64,000 nucleotides of DNA, taken from assembly GCA_036872755.1 (NCBI GenBank), contig JAVHNS010000001.1, positions 2,852,001 through 2,916,000 of the forward strand. Direction: 5' to 3'. Under the pieces are notes generated by a model. That model was not told the DNA's origin, made no database searches, and saw nothing but the letters and a program-made list of their open reading frames with translations. The translations under genes and the position numbers were made by a program. The number at the start of each line of letters is the position of its first letter. Position 1 is the stretch's first letter. Shown piece by piece: positions 51,444-62,212 of the stretch. This DNA comes from Orbilia blumenaviensis (taxonomy: Eukaryota > Ascomycota > Orbiliomycetes > Orbiliales > Orbiliaceae).

Positions 51444-52690
51444 ACAGATCGAAAACGACACAAGCCAGTGGAATTTTCCTTTCTTTTTTCCTTTTTTTTT
51501 TTGGAAGGGGACCTTCATTCTAGTTTTCTTTTCCTTTCCTTCCTTTTCTTAATACAAAAACTCGGCTTTTTTAGTACACGGGGGTTGTTTTTTACACGAT
51601 TCTCTCCTTCCTCCCTCCTCTCGCATCTACTCTTTTTTAACTAACTCTTAGGTGTGCTGGTATCTTATTTCGTTTTTTATCCTTATACTGTTACTGCATT
51701 GCGGGATTCCTGGGAGAGAAACAAAAAACCGGTGTTTACTGCTCGTCCTTTTTTTATCGTTCCAAAACTAGTATATTAAACCCGCCTTCCTTTTTTTCAT
51801 CCTTGTTCAATCAATCTTGTCATTTAGGGGTTTCTTTTTTATTTTTATTGTTATTTTTTTTGTATCTCTGTTTTTCCTTTCCCCTTTGTAATACCGGGAT
51901 TTTGGATGGTGTTTTCTTCTTTACTAGTGTACCCCTCGCGCTCGGGACTTTGGGGGGAAGAGAGACTGTGTGTAGATGCATGTATGCCGGGAAAATGGTG
52001 GAGTTGAGGGGCATATGCAGATATATTATAACTACTAGCTACTTAAATAGTGGATTATCTCAAAAGAACTATCTACCTCTCTTACTTATCTTCATTTATT
52101 TTCTTTATTTATTAGTACATGGTAGTTTTTCGATGGTATGATGTCACGACCTGGGGAAGAAGCGCTAGTCGCGGCTAAATTTATAAATCTTAGCGAGGGA
52201 GTATCGACGGCCGCTAGTCTTGGTAGATCCTTACTAATTTGTATAATGTTCTTTGGGGGGACAACGCCCGAGACTATCGAAAAAATTCCAACATGCAACA
52301 AAAAACACAAAGTTAAAACTTTGTTCCATCATTCCTAGCTTAAAAACTGTGAGGCTCCACGGTGTTATGCATTATGTGAGGTTACATCTTTTATTTCTTA
52401 GATTACGGTACGTCCCTTATTATTATAAGAACTTGGATTGGTAAGTTCTAAATATAAAGATGATTGCATGCATACATCAACTCTCCAGAACTGAATTTAA
52501 CGCAAGAAACGAATATTTGATATCCAGATATCGCTACAGGCTATCGGCATCCTCAATGGCCTTTTAGCCAGCTGAAGCGTCCTTCTAGTCTTTGACCAAT
52601 CCTTCTTGCCTATTACCTGAGACGGGGGGCATCTACAACCTATAAGAATACCCGGAGACGGAATATATACATCCTTCAGAATAGAAGAAT
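51444..52690. other. Intergenic, 3' flank and promoter, no gene seen
   Basis: About 1.25 kb. The first half is T-rich, as in a 3' UTR. The second half (52,140-52,690) contains the upstream region of the lysidine synthetase gene. No frame is convincing. Confidence 0.55.
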
Positions 52691-54941
52691 ATGGCACTAA
52701 GCCTCCCCATCAAGAAAGGTCCCGTCGCGGCCTCCGAGTTTGCATCCCTCCTCCGTGGAGTAATAGAGCAAGCATGCGCTTCACAGTATCAGCCGGTCTC
52801 AATACCTACTAAAATCGGTAAGTCCCCCTCATCCCTTCATTAATCCAGCACGTCGCGCATAAAACTAATTCATACCTATCAAATTATTTTTGATATAAAA
52901 ATAGGCCTAGCAGTATCAGGCGGTATTGATTCAATGGCACTCGCACATCTAGTGCATAAACTCTCATCATTCAAAAATGAGTTTGAGAATACTACGTTTA
53001 GGGCTATGGTTGTTGACCATGGACTTCGGCCTGGTAGTCGTGAGGAGGCGGAGAGTGTCTGTGGGAGCTTGGAAGGGATGGGTTCGTACACCCTTTCGGT
53101 TCCCCTTTTCCCGTATATGTTACGTGATAGTCGGAATTAAGTAGCTGATATATTGATATCTGGTATACAGGTCTCCCAGCATCCCTCCTCTCGATCCCCG
53201 ATGACTCCTTCATCCCCTCCCCCTCTCCCTCACCAACAACAGCAAGATTAAACCGCGGCGTTTCCTTCTTACCTACCCTCTCCCCGCTTCCACCTCCACC
53301 TCCACCAGCTAGACCATCATCCTCAAAACTAGAGTCAATAGCCCGCCGCCACCGCTACCGTCTCTTTGCTAAAACATGCCAAGAACACAATATAACACAT
53401 TTAATAACCGCACATCATGCAAATGATCAAGCTGAGACGGTGTTGATGCGGTTATTGGCCGGTAGTGGAACTGCCGGGTTGGCGGGGATCGCACCGGCTA
53501 GGATTGGACTGCCGGAGTGTGAGGATTTGTTTGGGGCGGATGAAGTGGTTGTTTTGAGGCCCTTTTTGGGGGTGTTTAAGGTATGTATTTTCTTGAAAAA
53601 CTTTTATGCTTATATTATATATGGGTCTATGCTAATGGGGCTGGGCATCGATAGGAACGACTCAGAGAGACACTAACCAGCCAGAATATACCATGGCACG
53701 AAGATCCCACAAACGCAGACACAAGCCTAACCACCCGTAACGCCATCCGCGCCTTCCTCTCCCCCCCTCCAACAACAACATCAGAACCACCGTCACCAAC
53801 TTCAAAACAAAAATCAAAACCACCCCAACCCACACTCCCAAAAGCCCTAACCCCATCCTCCCTCCTCCTCCTCTCCACAACCATCACTTCTTCAAACCTC
53901 AAAACTCAAGAATTAGTAGACTGGTACCTCTCCCGCTGCATCCTCCGCCACATCCACGTCTCAAACGTAATCGAAGCCTTCATCCCCCTCGAACTGCTCT
54001 GCATGCCCTTAAAACTCCTAACCCGGGTTCTAGCACGTCTCGCAGCAGTAGTATCCCCGCTTGACCGTATCGATCTGGTACAAATGTCCCGCGTGGCGAA
54101 GAATATAATGGAAAAAACCGATCCTGCCGGTGAAGCTTACTCTTACGTCGGTAATTCCGACCCTGATGGGGTTGGATGGGATGGACGGGAGGTTATTCCG
54201 AAGTCTAAGACTAAACGAAAGGATTTTAGAGAGTTTTTTGAAAAGCCGATGTATTCCGGTACCGCTATTACTGAAAATAATGTTTTTTGGGAGGCGGTTT
54301 ATTGTAGACCTATCGCTCGACGGCCTGAGGGGGTGCTAGTGTCGTGTTTTAGACAGCCGTATATAAGGCAGTCGAAGAAGAGGGAGACGGATACGCCGGA
54401 GGTGGATATTCATCATGATGATACTGAGAAATGGTATCTGTTCGATGGAAGGTTTTGGTTGAAGTATGCGGGGGATTATGAAAGACCTAAGAGTAAGAGT
54501 GAGAACAAAAAGAAGGTAGAAGAGGAAGAAATCCCACGACAAACGATCTTCACCCGTCTTTCAAACGAAAAGGCAAGGCGGATATTCATCACCGGCGCGA
54601 GAAAGGAGGTAATGTACCGCGCTGATAACGATGGAATACGATACGACGATACTACGGATGTTGATGGTAAGAAGATGATGAGTATGCTACGGATGAGGTT
54701 CAAAAGTGAGGCGCCGGGGAAGAGTAGGACTGTGGTGCCTGTTTTATGTGAGGAAGGTTGGCAAAGCGCGGTGAAGACTTGGAAGGTACCGTATTCGGTA
54801 CTCGGGTTTCCTACATTTGGGATTGGAGGGGAGATGATGGGGAGGTGGGAGTGGAAGGTTAAGAAGAAGTTGGTGGTTAAGGGGGTGGAGATTGGGAATG
54901 TGCCGGTGACACTGGTGAGCGGCAAGGCGGTTCCGCTGTAA
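52691..54941 (+). CDS. tRNA(Ile)-lysidine synthetase, TilS/MesJ family
   Basis: Exons 52,691-52,817, 52,905-53,081, 53,171-53,580 and 53,655-54,941 join in phase to 666 residues. Donors are GTAAGT, GTTCGT and GTATGT. The PP-loop ATP-pyrophosphatase signature VSGGIDSMAL lies at ~46-55. The second signature ITAHHANDQAETVLMRLLAGSG follows in exon three, and IPWHEDPTN, typical of TilS, appears early in exon four. The enzyme converts C34 of the AUA-reading isoleucine tRNA to lysidine using ATP and lysine. In fungi it serves the mitochondrial tRNA. Pro-rich inserts at ~110-140 and ~265-295 and a long C-terminal region of unclear fold make it longer than bacterial TilS. The 3' end is convergent with the next gene, 110 bp away. 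Confidence 0.9.
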
Positions 54942-55051
54942 TATATATATCGCGATCTCTACTTTATATTTCATATTTGTATTATATATTGATCCTGGGA
55001 CCGAGACTAATATTGATCATAGCAAGATGCACAATGCTATTATAGACAACT

Positions 55052-55957
55052 TCAAACAAGCATATCTTCTTCAGCATCATCCATAATTTCATCCATCTCA
55101 ACAACCTTAAACCACCGCTGAACCACATCCCTAACCGTGCCTATAAATCTCATATCCTCCTCCTCCTCTTCTTCATCTCCCTCTTCATCACCATGATCAA
55201 TAGTACCGCCAAACCCGCTCTCATCATCTTCAAACCCCTCCCCACCATAAAACGCCCTCTCCTTTTTCTTCTTCTTCTTCATAATAAGATTTTTATTATT
55301 CTTATTCATCATCCTCGAATTCACCAACGGTAGTTTGGCGTCTATTCCAAAGACTGAGTCACTGCCGGGGAGTGAAATGACTAACTCTCGCGGCGTTTGT
55401 GTTGAAGAGGAAACTGCAGCTATGATTGTAGCTAAAGAACGCGATAGACCCTGGGCAGACCATTCGGTTGAAATCGCGTGAAGCAGGAGGAGACCGTGAA
55501 TTGCGATGTATCCACCGCCGCTGCCATTCTTATTCCCATCATTGTAATCTTTGGGAGAATTATTAGAAGCAGAAGCAGCAGTTGAAGCAGAATTAGAAGA
55601 AATAGTATTAAGATTAGAAGGAGAAGCGAAGAATGCGCGTAAATGATGTATGGTAGGACAATACACCACGGAGATAGAGTCGGTAGTCAACAGTGCCGAA
55701 ATGGGCGTGTGGAGGACTAGTTGCTGGGATGCAGTGAGTTGATCTTGGCTTTCTTCGTTTCCTTCATCTTTGATATTGTTGGTGTCGAGGGGAACGTGTA
55801 GGTCTGTTAGGATCTCGCGGAGGAAGGTGGTGCGCGTTGAGCAGATTATTAGGATGTCCTTCTCTGATGATGATGGTGGAGAGTGGCTTGTTCGGGTGAT
55901 ACAGTAGGTGAGGAAGTTGCTGGGGGATGGAGTTTTTATAGCGAGTGGTGGGGCCAT
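55052..55957 (-). CDS. Unknown protein, probably conserved
   Basis: A single-exon frame of 301 residues from the ATG at 55,957. I do not recognise the family with confidence. An alternating hydrophobic pattern in the first half (ILIICSTRTTFLREIL, ISVVYCPTIHHLRAFFA, YIAIHGLLLLHAISTEW) suggests a Rossmann or RecA-like alpha/beta core without a visible Walker motif. The middle contains Ser/Asn low-complexity inserts (~125-150). The C-terminal third is strongly acidic (DEEGDEEEEEED), followed by a helix with a paired Trp-Phe (VQRWFKVVEMDEIM). The composition resembles divergent fungal recombination-accessory or scaffold proteins, but no function can be claimed. Its start is 546 bp from the TPR-CHAT 3' end. 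Confidence 0.65.
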   Translation of the reverse strand: MAPPLAIKTPSPSNFLTYCITRTSHSPPSSSEKDILIICSTRTTFLREILTDLHVPLDTNNIKDEGNEESQDQLTASQQLVLHTPISALLTTDSISVVYCPTIHHLRAFFASPSNLNTISSNSASTAASASNNSPKDYNDGNKNGSGGGYIAIHGLLLLHAISTEWSAQGLSRSLATIIAAVSSSTQTPRELVISLPGSDSVFGIDAKLPLVNSRMMNKNNKNLIMKKKKKKERAFYGGEGFEDDESGFGGTIDHGDEEGDEEEEEEDMRFIGTVRDVVQRWFKVVEMDEIMDDAEEDMLV

Positions 55958-56503
55958 GTTATGTGCTACCTACCTACTTAAGTGGGTATACGCATATGCC
56001 TTATTAGGGTTGTATTACAAGGAGGTGAAAAGGAAGTGGAGAGTAACTAGAATTTGTTAGTTACGAGTGGATCGGGAAGGAGAAAACGCGTTGTCGGAGT
56101 AAAATGCAACGTGTAAAATACAACAGGCCTCATGAAACTGGTGCCCGGAGTTTTGACAGTGACGTTTGTATATCAAGTAAATTTATCGGACGTTTCGCAC
56201 CCGCTAACATGAGAATATGAATAAGAAAACAGTAAAACACGCTCAGAGACAAAAAATTTCGTAAATCCATAATCGTATTCCAAACAATATGCTATCGAGG
56301 TGCCACTCCCACACCCAACCCAACAGAATCTTGTCACGGATACGTGCCCTTCACATGGTGACTTTACAAATATTAAATTATTCCTCAGCATGAGTGCTAT
56401 ACATGTGCTTGCCTAGATTGGACCTACGTCAGATTAGAAAATGATATTAAAGGGTACTGGCGTTCTTGACTCACATCTTGGCAAACCTAAAAGTGACCTC
56501 TAG
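55958..56503. other. Intergenic, no gene seen
   Basis: About 550 bp containing the promoter of the 301-residue gene and the 3' flank of the TPR-CHAT gene. No frame or repeat is supported. Confidence 0.55.
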
Positions 56504-59500
56504 TTATGCCCCAACATGGACGTAGGGTGCCCAAATAAGCGGGTTGCTCAAACCATTATTAGTCTCGTCTTTTTCAATATATCCTGCAGGCCTAACGCCC
56601 CTCGGTCCTCGGCCCATTAATTCCTCATCGTCTTGTACTTCGCATCCCGCAAGCCGCGGAACGCCACTCCTACCACTTGTAATATCTCGCAGGAGTCTCG
56701 TGGCTCTGTGAACACCTAGCGAAACTTTGTCGGCATTTATAGTACCGTCTTCCACTATCGTTTTATATACCTCTTCCGCCGCGGCAACGGAATACATGTC
56801 GGAAACCTCCCATAGTGATCCTACTACATGTTTGAAGCCAGCCAATTGGCACGCAGTTACCAAGTGTATGGCTTCGTCTTGTAGTTTATCTTCGCTATTA
56901 TTACTTGTCGAGCAAGCGGAAAGATATGCCAAAACCGGAGACTTCTCTCTAAAGTTCAATTCAATAAGATTTTGAACGGTTAAAGGATTTTGTTGCCAAT
57001 CACTAACAAGTAGCGAGCTTTGTGAAGGGTCCAAAGGGTCCAGTTCGCCGTGTCCAGCAAAGTGGAAGATTGAACATGAGTTTAAATGGTTCAACACAGC
57101 TTCCTTGCATGGCCGTTCCAATTTCACCGTTTTAATTTGGTTTGGGAAGAGCCTTTCTAAAGCGTTTACTTCTTCGGCTGCATATTTAAGATCTGGATTT
57201 TTTGGTGTTTTGTCCATTGACACAAGCAGAGCTTCGCCAGACTGAAATTCCGAAGCACGCGAGTTTTGTCGGCTGTAGAGGAGCGCTTTGATGGACGAGC
57301 TGTAGGATGAGATGACCCTGTCAATCGTCGTGTTGGGTGTTGGACAAGTTCCGTTTGTAGGAGAAGTTTCCCCAAGGCTAACATTGATAGAAGTTCGAGA
57401 ATGATAGCCTGCAGCATGCAGAGGCAGCAAACTTAGCTGGCCGGTTGGGATCCACCAGACATGAGGCCATTCACCATTGGCCGGGGGAGCGGTAAATCCC
57501 AATTCGTTCAAGACCGGGTTGACGATTGTGTCCCACAGCCATTCTAACATGCGAAAAATTTGACTTGAGACATTTGGTTCGTGGGTAGGATGTATTGACT
57601 TTATGAACTCGACGTTCTTCGCAATATCTCTCTCATACAGATCAGGGAGGCGCACCGATCTAATGGCGTGACTTTCAATGAGAAATGCATCGCAACGAAA
57701 AAGACCGGCGTTGATAAGAGCAATGGGCCCTTGAGATGCAGCAGCCATTAACTCATTAGCATCCGGAGGAAGCAAGAAATTCTTAAAGTTGGGTAGTTGA
57801 CGGATTTGGTCGATGATTTTTTCGAATTCGAGATTAGCATCATTGCGTACATTTATTCTCTCAAGAGAAACCAGACCACCAGCCGCGGTCCCAGAACCAA
57901 GTACATCTCGAAGTCGTTCAAAGTTTTCTGCCATCTCCGGATGATGCACTCTGAGTTCAGATAAGTCGGTCCGAGCCCCAAATTGTAGGCCCGTAATAAC
58001 ACCTCGACCTAATTCAAGCAACCGCACTGCTTTATATGCACTTTTCCCAGCTTCTAAAACAATAGAAGCAGCTATTGAAGCTTCGCCATTGTTATTTTTT
58101 AAAATATGCTGTTGATCTCGCTGTTTTAATTGACGTGGCGTAAGTAGCGGATGAAGCTCAACAGCAACTTCTGCCATGAAGCTAGCCTCAGCCCACCTTT
58201 TTTTCTCGGCTAGTCTATAGAATGCAAAAGCTGCTGCCATGTTCCGTCTTTCTGGCGGAGAGTTAACACATTCTGTCGCCTTTTTGCAGAGATCTATGGC
58301 CTTCTCGAAGTCGTCGGGTGCTCCAGTTACGTGAAATCTAGCTATGAGATTATTAGACAGATCGAATAACGCATTTGCCCTCAATGGGTGATCATAGTCC
58401 GTGTCCAATGCAACAAGATTTTGTTCGCCAATTTGAATAGCAGACTGGAGATCATCAAGGTTGTGAGCTTTTGAGAATCGTAAAGCGAACCCGTAACTTA
58501 GGTTTTGTAATATGAAGGGTCTTTTTGGATGGTCGGAAGGCGTCATCGCAACAAGATCCTCATATACTTTAATGGCCTTCTGTAAATCGTCGAAATTACC
58601 ATTATTTTTGGCTCGGTCATTGAGGGCGCCGCCGAGGTTGTGAAGGGCATCAATTTTATTTGAAGGTGTAGTTGTTATTGAGACCGATTCCTCGGCCGCA
58701 TCGACAGCCGCATCTAAGTCCTGAGGGTCGCCTATCCGCCCAAATCTTTCAGAAAGGAAGCCGGAGAGATTTATCAAGTTGGCGTGTTTGTGTTGCTGAT
58801 CATTGGATATCGATTTTCTATTCTCTTCGCATATCTTGATAGCCATTTGTAAATCATCAAGATCACCCAATAGTTCAAATCTGGTTGAAAGTGCCCAGGA
58901 TAAATTCTCTGTAATGGCTAGGTTTTTAGGTATTTTTTTTGAATATTCTTGGTTTAGTTTAATAATCGTCTGTAAATCACTGATATTTCCGGTTTGTTCG
59001 AATTTGGTTGTCAGAAGGGCGTCTATACGGTTTGAGAGCACGGCCCAACAGGGATCATCATGGTGTGTTGTTGCTAGAGCCTCTTCACTGGCCTTGATAA
59101 GGATATTCAAATCGGCGAGATCAAGACCGTTGATATTGCCAGAACCATGGAGAATATTGGCGATTTTGGTCAATATAGTCACCTTTCCTCGAGAGCTCTG
59201 GGCTTCTGCCAGGGCTTCTCCGCTTGCTCTAATAGCTGTCTGCAAGTCGTTGATGTCACCTGTCCCTTTGAATTTGTCGATATATTGATCGGCCCGGTTC
59301 TGGGCATCGTTGGAAGGTGCGGCCATCTCCTTCATGATACACAGTTCTTCTAATTCCTCTGCCGAGCCTGTCTGCAGACATTTTATGGCCTTCATCTTAA
59401 ACAAATCCTTGTATTGATGCGGTTGATGAAAGTGTACTAAGGTTATCATCTCTTCGGCACGAAGAATGGCCTGATCGAGGTCCGCCAATAAATTCGTGCA

Positions 59501-60370
59501 GTTGTGTTTCTTTATCAACATTGTGATGAGGTTTTTCAAGCAGGAAGCATATCTTGGGTGGTTAATATTCGAAGCCCCTTCCTGTAACGCTTTCTCAGTG
59601 TTCTCTATGGCGTTGCGAAGGTCGTCTACAGAACCCGTTCTCGAAAAAATGAAGTAGTGAATGCTACCGAGAAGGCTGAGTTGTTGGATTTTGGTTTCTA
59701 GGGCCAATGATTGCTGCTCCGATTCCAGTGTCGCTTCCACTTCCCCTACGGTCTCGTAAAGTTGTTCCAGATCCATGTCAAGGAATTGTAACTCAATTCC
59801 ATCGTCAGGCAGGTCTAGATCTTGGTAATATTCTAATTCTAGGTATGATAAGTCACCCCCTATCTCGCCGTTCCTAACGAAAACAGAGGCGGGAGTTGTC
59901 TGGTCGGCGATACCAGTGCAAGTTGAGGGGGGTGCGCATGCTGCTTGCAACATTTGAATGTGATGTGCTTCTTCGTCTGCCTCCGTGGGGGGCTCCGTAA
60001 TTGCGGTGTCCACATCCTGATTCTGACCAAGGGAGTCAACAATGTGGGGAAGACCCGCGGGGGGATCCAAAACACATGTCTCTCCCGAAGAGTCAGTCTC
60101 TTGGGCTTCTTGGGTACTTTCGATTGGCATGGCTGGGGGCTCCAAATCCATGAATGTTTCAGTGCTCTTCAAAACTTCTAAATCATACTCGATTTCTTTG
60201 ATCTTCCATGCCGCTCGTAACATTTCTACCTGGTGCTCCAACTCTTTTATTTGTTTTGCCGTTTTTGCACCCTCTAACTTATGTTCTAGTTCCCTCTCCC
60301 GCTTTCTAGACACATGTGCGTCCATCCCTTCTTCGAGCTCCCCTTTATCTGAGCGTTGAGCTACTGACAT
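56504..60370 (-). CDS. TPR-CHAT protein (caspase-like CHAT protease)
   Basis: A single-exon gene of 1,288 residues from the ATG at 60,370. An N-terminal coiled coil (~10-75, heptads of Leu/Glu/Lys) precedes an acidic spacer. About ten to twelve TPR-like repeats follow (~225-760), each carrying a DLDDLQTAI-type motif and Asp/Leu helices. The CHAT domain occupies ~950-1,288. Its candidate catalytic dyad is histidine in HFAGHGELDP (~1,100) and cysteine in AYLSACSTSNN (~1,152). CHAT is a caspase-clan fold. TPR-CHAT proteins act in bacteria as proteases that cleave gasdermins or other targets, and they are frequent in filamentous fungi next to cell-death genes. Both catalytic residues are present, so activity is plausible. 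The gene is head-to-head with a caspase-fold gene across 1.84 kb. Confidence 0.87.
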   Translation of the reverse strand: MSVAQRSDKGELEEGMDAHVSRKRERELEHKLEGAKTAKQIKELEHQVEMLRAAWKIKEIEYDLEVLKSTETFMDLEPPAMPIESTQEAQETDSSGETCVLDPPAGLPHIVDSLGQNQDVDTAITEPPTEADEEAHHIQMLQAACAPPSTCTGIADQTTPASVFVRNGEIGGDLSYLELEYYQDLDLPDDGIELQFLDMDLEQLYETVGEVEATLESEQQSLALETKIQQLSLLGSIHYFIFSRTGSVDDLRNAIENTEKALQEGASNINHPRYASCLKNLITMLIKKHNCTNLLADLDQAILRAEEMITLVHFHQPHQYKDLFKMKAIKCLQTGSAEELEELCIMKEMAAPSNDAQNRADQYIDKFKGTGDINDLQTAIRASGEALAEAQSSRGKVTILTKIANILHGSGNINGLDLADLNILIKASEEALATTHHDDPCWAVLSNRIDALLTTKFEQTGNISDLQTIIKLNQEYSKKIPKNLAITENLSWALSTRFELLGDLDDLQMAIKICEENRKSISNDQQHKHANLINLSGFLSERFGRIGDPQDLDAAVDAAEESVSITTTPSNKIDALHNLGGALNDRAKNNGNFDDLQKAIKVYEDLVAMTPSDHPKRPFILQNLSYGFALRFSKAHNLDDLQSAIQIGEQNLVALDTDYDHPLRANALFDLSNNLIARFHVTGAPDDFEKAIDLCKKATECVNSPPERRNMAAAFAFYRLAEKKRWAEASFMAEVAVELHPLLTPRQLKQRDQQHILKNNNGEASIAASIVLEAGKSAYKAVRLLELGRGVITGLQFGARTDLSELRVHHPEMAENFERLRDVLGSGTAAGGLVSLERINVRNDANLEFEKIIDQIRQLPNFKNFLLPPDANELMAAASQGPIALINAGLFRCDAFLIESHAIRSVRLPDLYERDIAKNVEFIKSIHPTHEPNVSSQIFRMLEWLWDTIVNPVLNELGFTAPPANGEWPHVWWIPTGQLSLLPLHAAGYHSRTSINVSLGETSPTNGTCPTPNTTIDRVISSYSSSIKALLYSRQNSRASEFQSGEALLVSMDKTPKNPDLKYAAEEVNALERLFPNQIKTVKLERPCKEAVLNHLNSCSIFHFAGHGELDPLDPSQSSLLVSDWQQNPLTVQNLIELNFREKSPVLAYLSACSTSNNSEDKLQDEAIHLVTACQLAGFKHVVGSLWEVSDMYSVAAAEEVYKTIVEDGTINADKVSLGVHRATRLLRDITSGRSGVPRLAGCEVQDDEELMGRGPRGVRPAGYIEKDETNNGLSNPLIWAPYVHVGA

Positions 60371-62212
60371 GGCTAGTGTACGGAGATTTGGCTATTCGGT
60401 ATACCCTTCCCGTTGCACTACAGGTAGTTCGGCGGGTGTTTTGAGTCTTTCACTCGGCTACTCGCCCATCCGACACTTGTCTCGTGCGTCTTAGCGTTCT
60501 AATTGAAACATCAAATTAACGCAAGCTAAGCTTAGAAGGGTCTCAGCTCCGCTGGGGATGAGAGATGTAAATAAATCGACGCGCGTGTTGGTAAAATTTG
60601 GGATCGAGGGATGACAGATATATAAGTGAAGAATAGTCTGGATCACGAGCTCGCACGTGTATATAAAGAGGTTGCCTTGAAATTTAGACGGTGAGCTGAA
60701 TCAATTGAGAACAGTAGAATTTAGAGGAATAGACAGCCGCTACCTACAAAAAGAGGTGCGGGATGGCCATGGTTTAATTCAGGTTGGGTTTCGGAATTTT
60801 TGTGGGGAGTTTGGTGCTCCTTTTAGGATCAATTTGAGCCTTAAGGTCGTCTTGGAGTCCCTTTAATATCTTTTTTTCTTTTACTGTAAAGATAGTCTCG
60901 CTGTGTGGAGCCCAATTTAAGACTAACTTTCGCTCCGTATACGGCTCACTCACACCTTTTCTACTCATGGTAATATATATTAGGCAGGGTAGTTTATTTG
61001 TGTAACACCACGACGTGTCAGCCCATATGCTCACTGTCATAGAGAATCTAATTTATAAACGTGTAAGCTTGAATGTTTCAAACTGAATGGAACATCGAAA
61101 ATTTGGCGCATGCAGCCTGATCCAACGAAAAATATACCAACGCCAGGTACACATATATATGCAGAGATATATCTGTAAATGTATATATCCAGCCCCCGAA
61201 CAGAAAATCTTGCATAACAGCGGCCTGATTGGAGGTCTATATGAGCTGAAATTTCGATCCCTAGGATCGATTCCTTGCGCTTCGCGATTTGCACGGTCCC
61301 TGCAGGCGCCTAGGCTGGGACTAAGTATCTCTTTTAATATATTTCGGAACCTATGGGAAACATCGGCTGTGGCATACAGCTCAAAACTTGGAAAATGCAG
61401 AGTTCCATGCGAGCATTTGTGTGGTCTATAGATCTAATTGGCTGATCGTCGGGATGGTGCATGCAATCCTGCAAGGTTGGTTTTTTTTTGATGAGTTGTT
61501 GCTTTAATGGAAGTATCGAGGTGAGGATATCTGGATACATCCAACGAGGCCAAATAGATCCACTATGTCGCATGAGATATCAACCTGCTCTAGCTGATTC
61601 TATGCAGGATAGAGTTAGGATCAGGATCCAAACTTCGAGGAAAAAGATGCATGCAAGTCAGGCCACTGCTGTAGTGCAATGCACTACTGCCGAACACTAT
61701 TTGAATTCTGCCTCGACGGCCTCCTTGCATGGCCCAAAAGTGCTCCTGAGCGACTTTGTTTTGATATTCCTTGAACAAGGATTAAGCGATTATGATCCTG
61801 ATTGATACAGCTTTACCGGAGCGACTGTAGGCTTTTAGGGATCAGCCTCATGTATGCGTTTGGGCTGCCAGCTGGTGTCTTTCTGCAGGGCTCTATACTT
61901 CGCTGGATTTTTTCCCGAGACGGCTATATAGGAAATATCTAGTCTCGGTCCCAGGGAAATATCTAGAAATATAAGTTAAAAGTAGTTTCAGCGGGCGGCT
62001 GTTAATCAAGTGAAGCTATGGAAGTTTTGATTTATTTACGGGTACTTTGCTGAATTTGCACTCATCTCAGTTTCTATCTATCTCCCCACCTGGCCAAGTG
62101 CCGAGACTGTCTTCCCTTTTATCTCCCTCTTCATCTGCCTTTCTTTTCGTTCTCTTGTGAGAATTGGAAACGTTTAGACTATTGTACCTTCAAGCTCTTA
62201 CAGGCAGCAGAA
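60371..62212. promoter_or_regulatory. Divergent spacer between TPR-CHAT and caspase-fold genes
   Basis: These 1.84 kb contain both promoters. A direct repeat GGAAATATCTAG occurs at 61,931-61,942 and 61,955-61,966, about 250 bp before the caspase-fold start codon, and could be a paired factor site. A minus frame at 60,774-61,040 has a coding-like C-terminal half but no recognisable family. No other gene is supported. Confidence 0.5.

Noticed and set aside
60774..61040. 88-codon minus frame with Lys-rich end
   Set aside because: No family resemblance, and it lies in the divergent promoter region; evidence is too weak for a gene.
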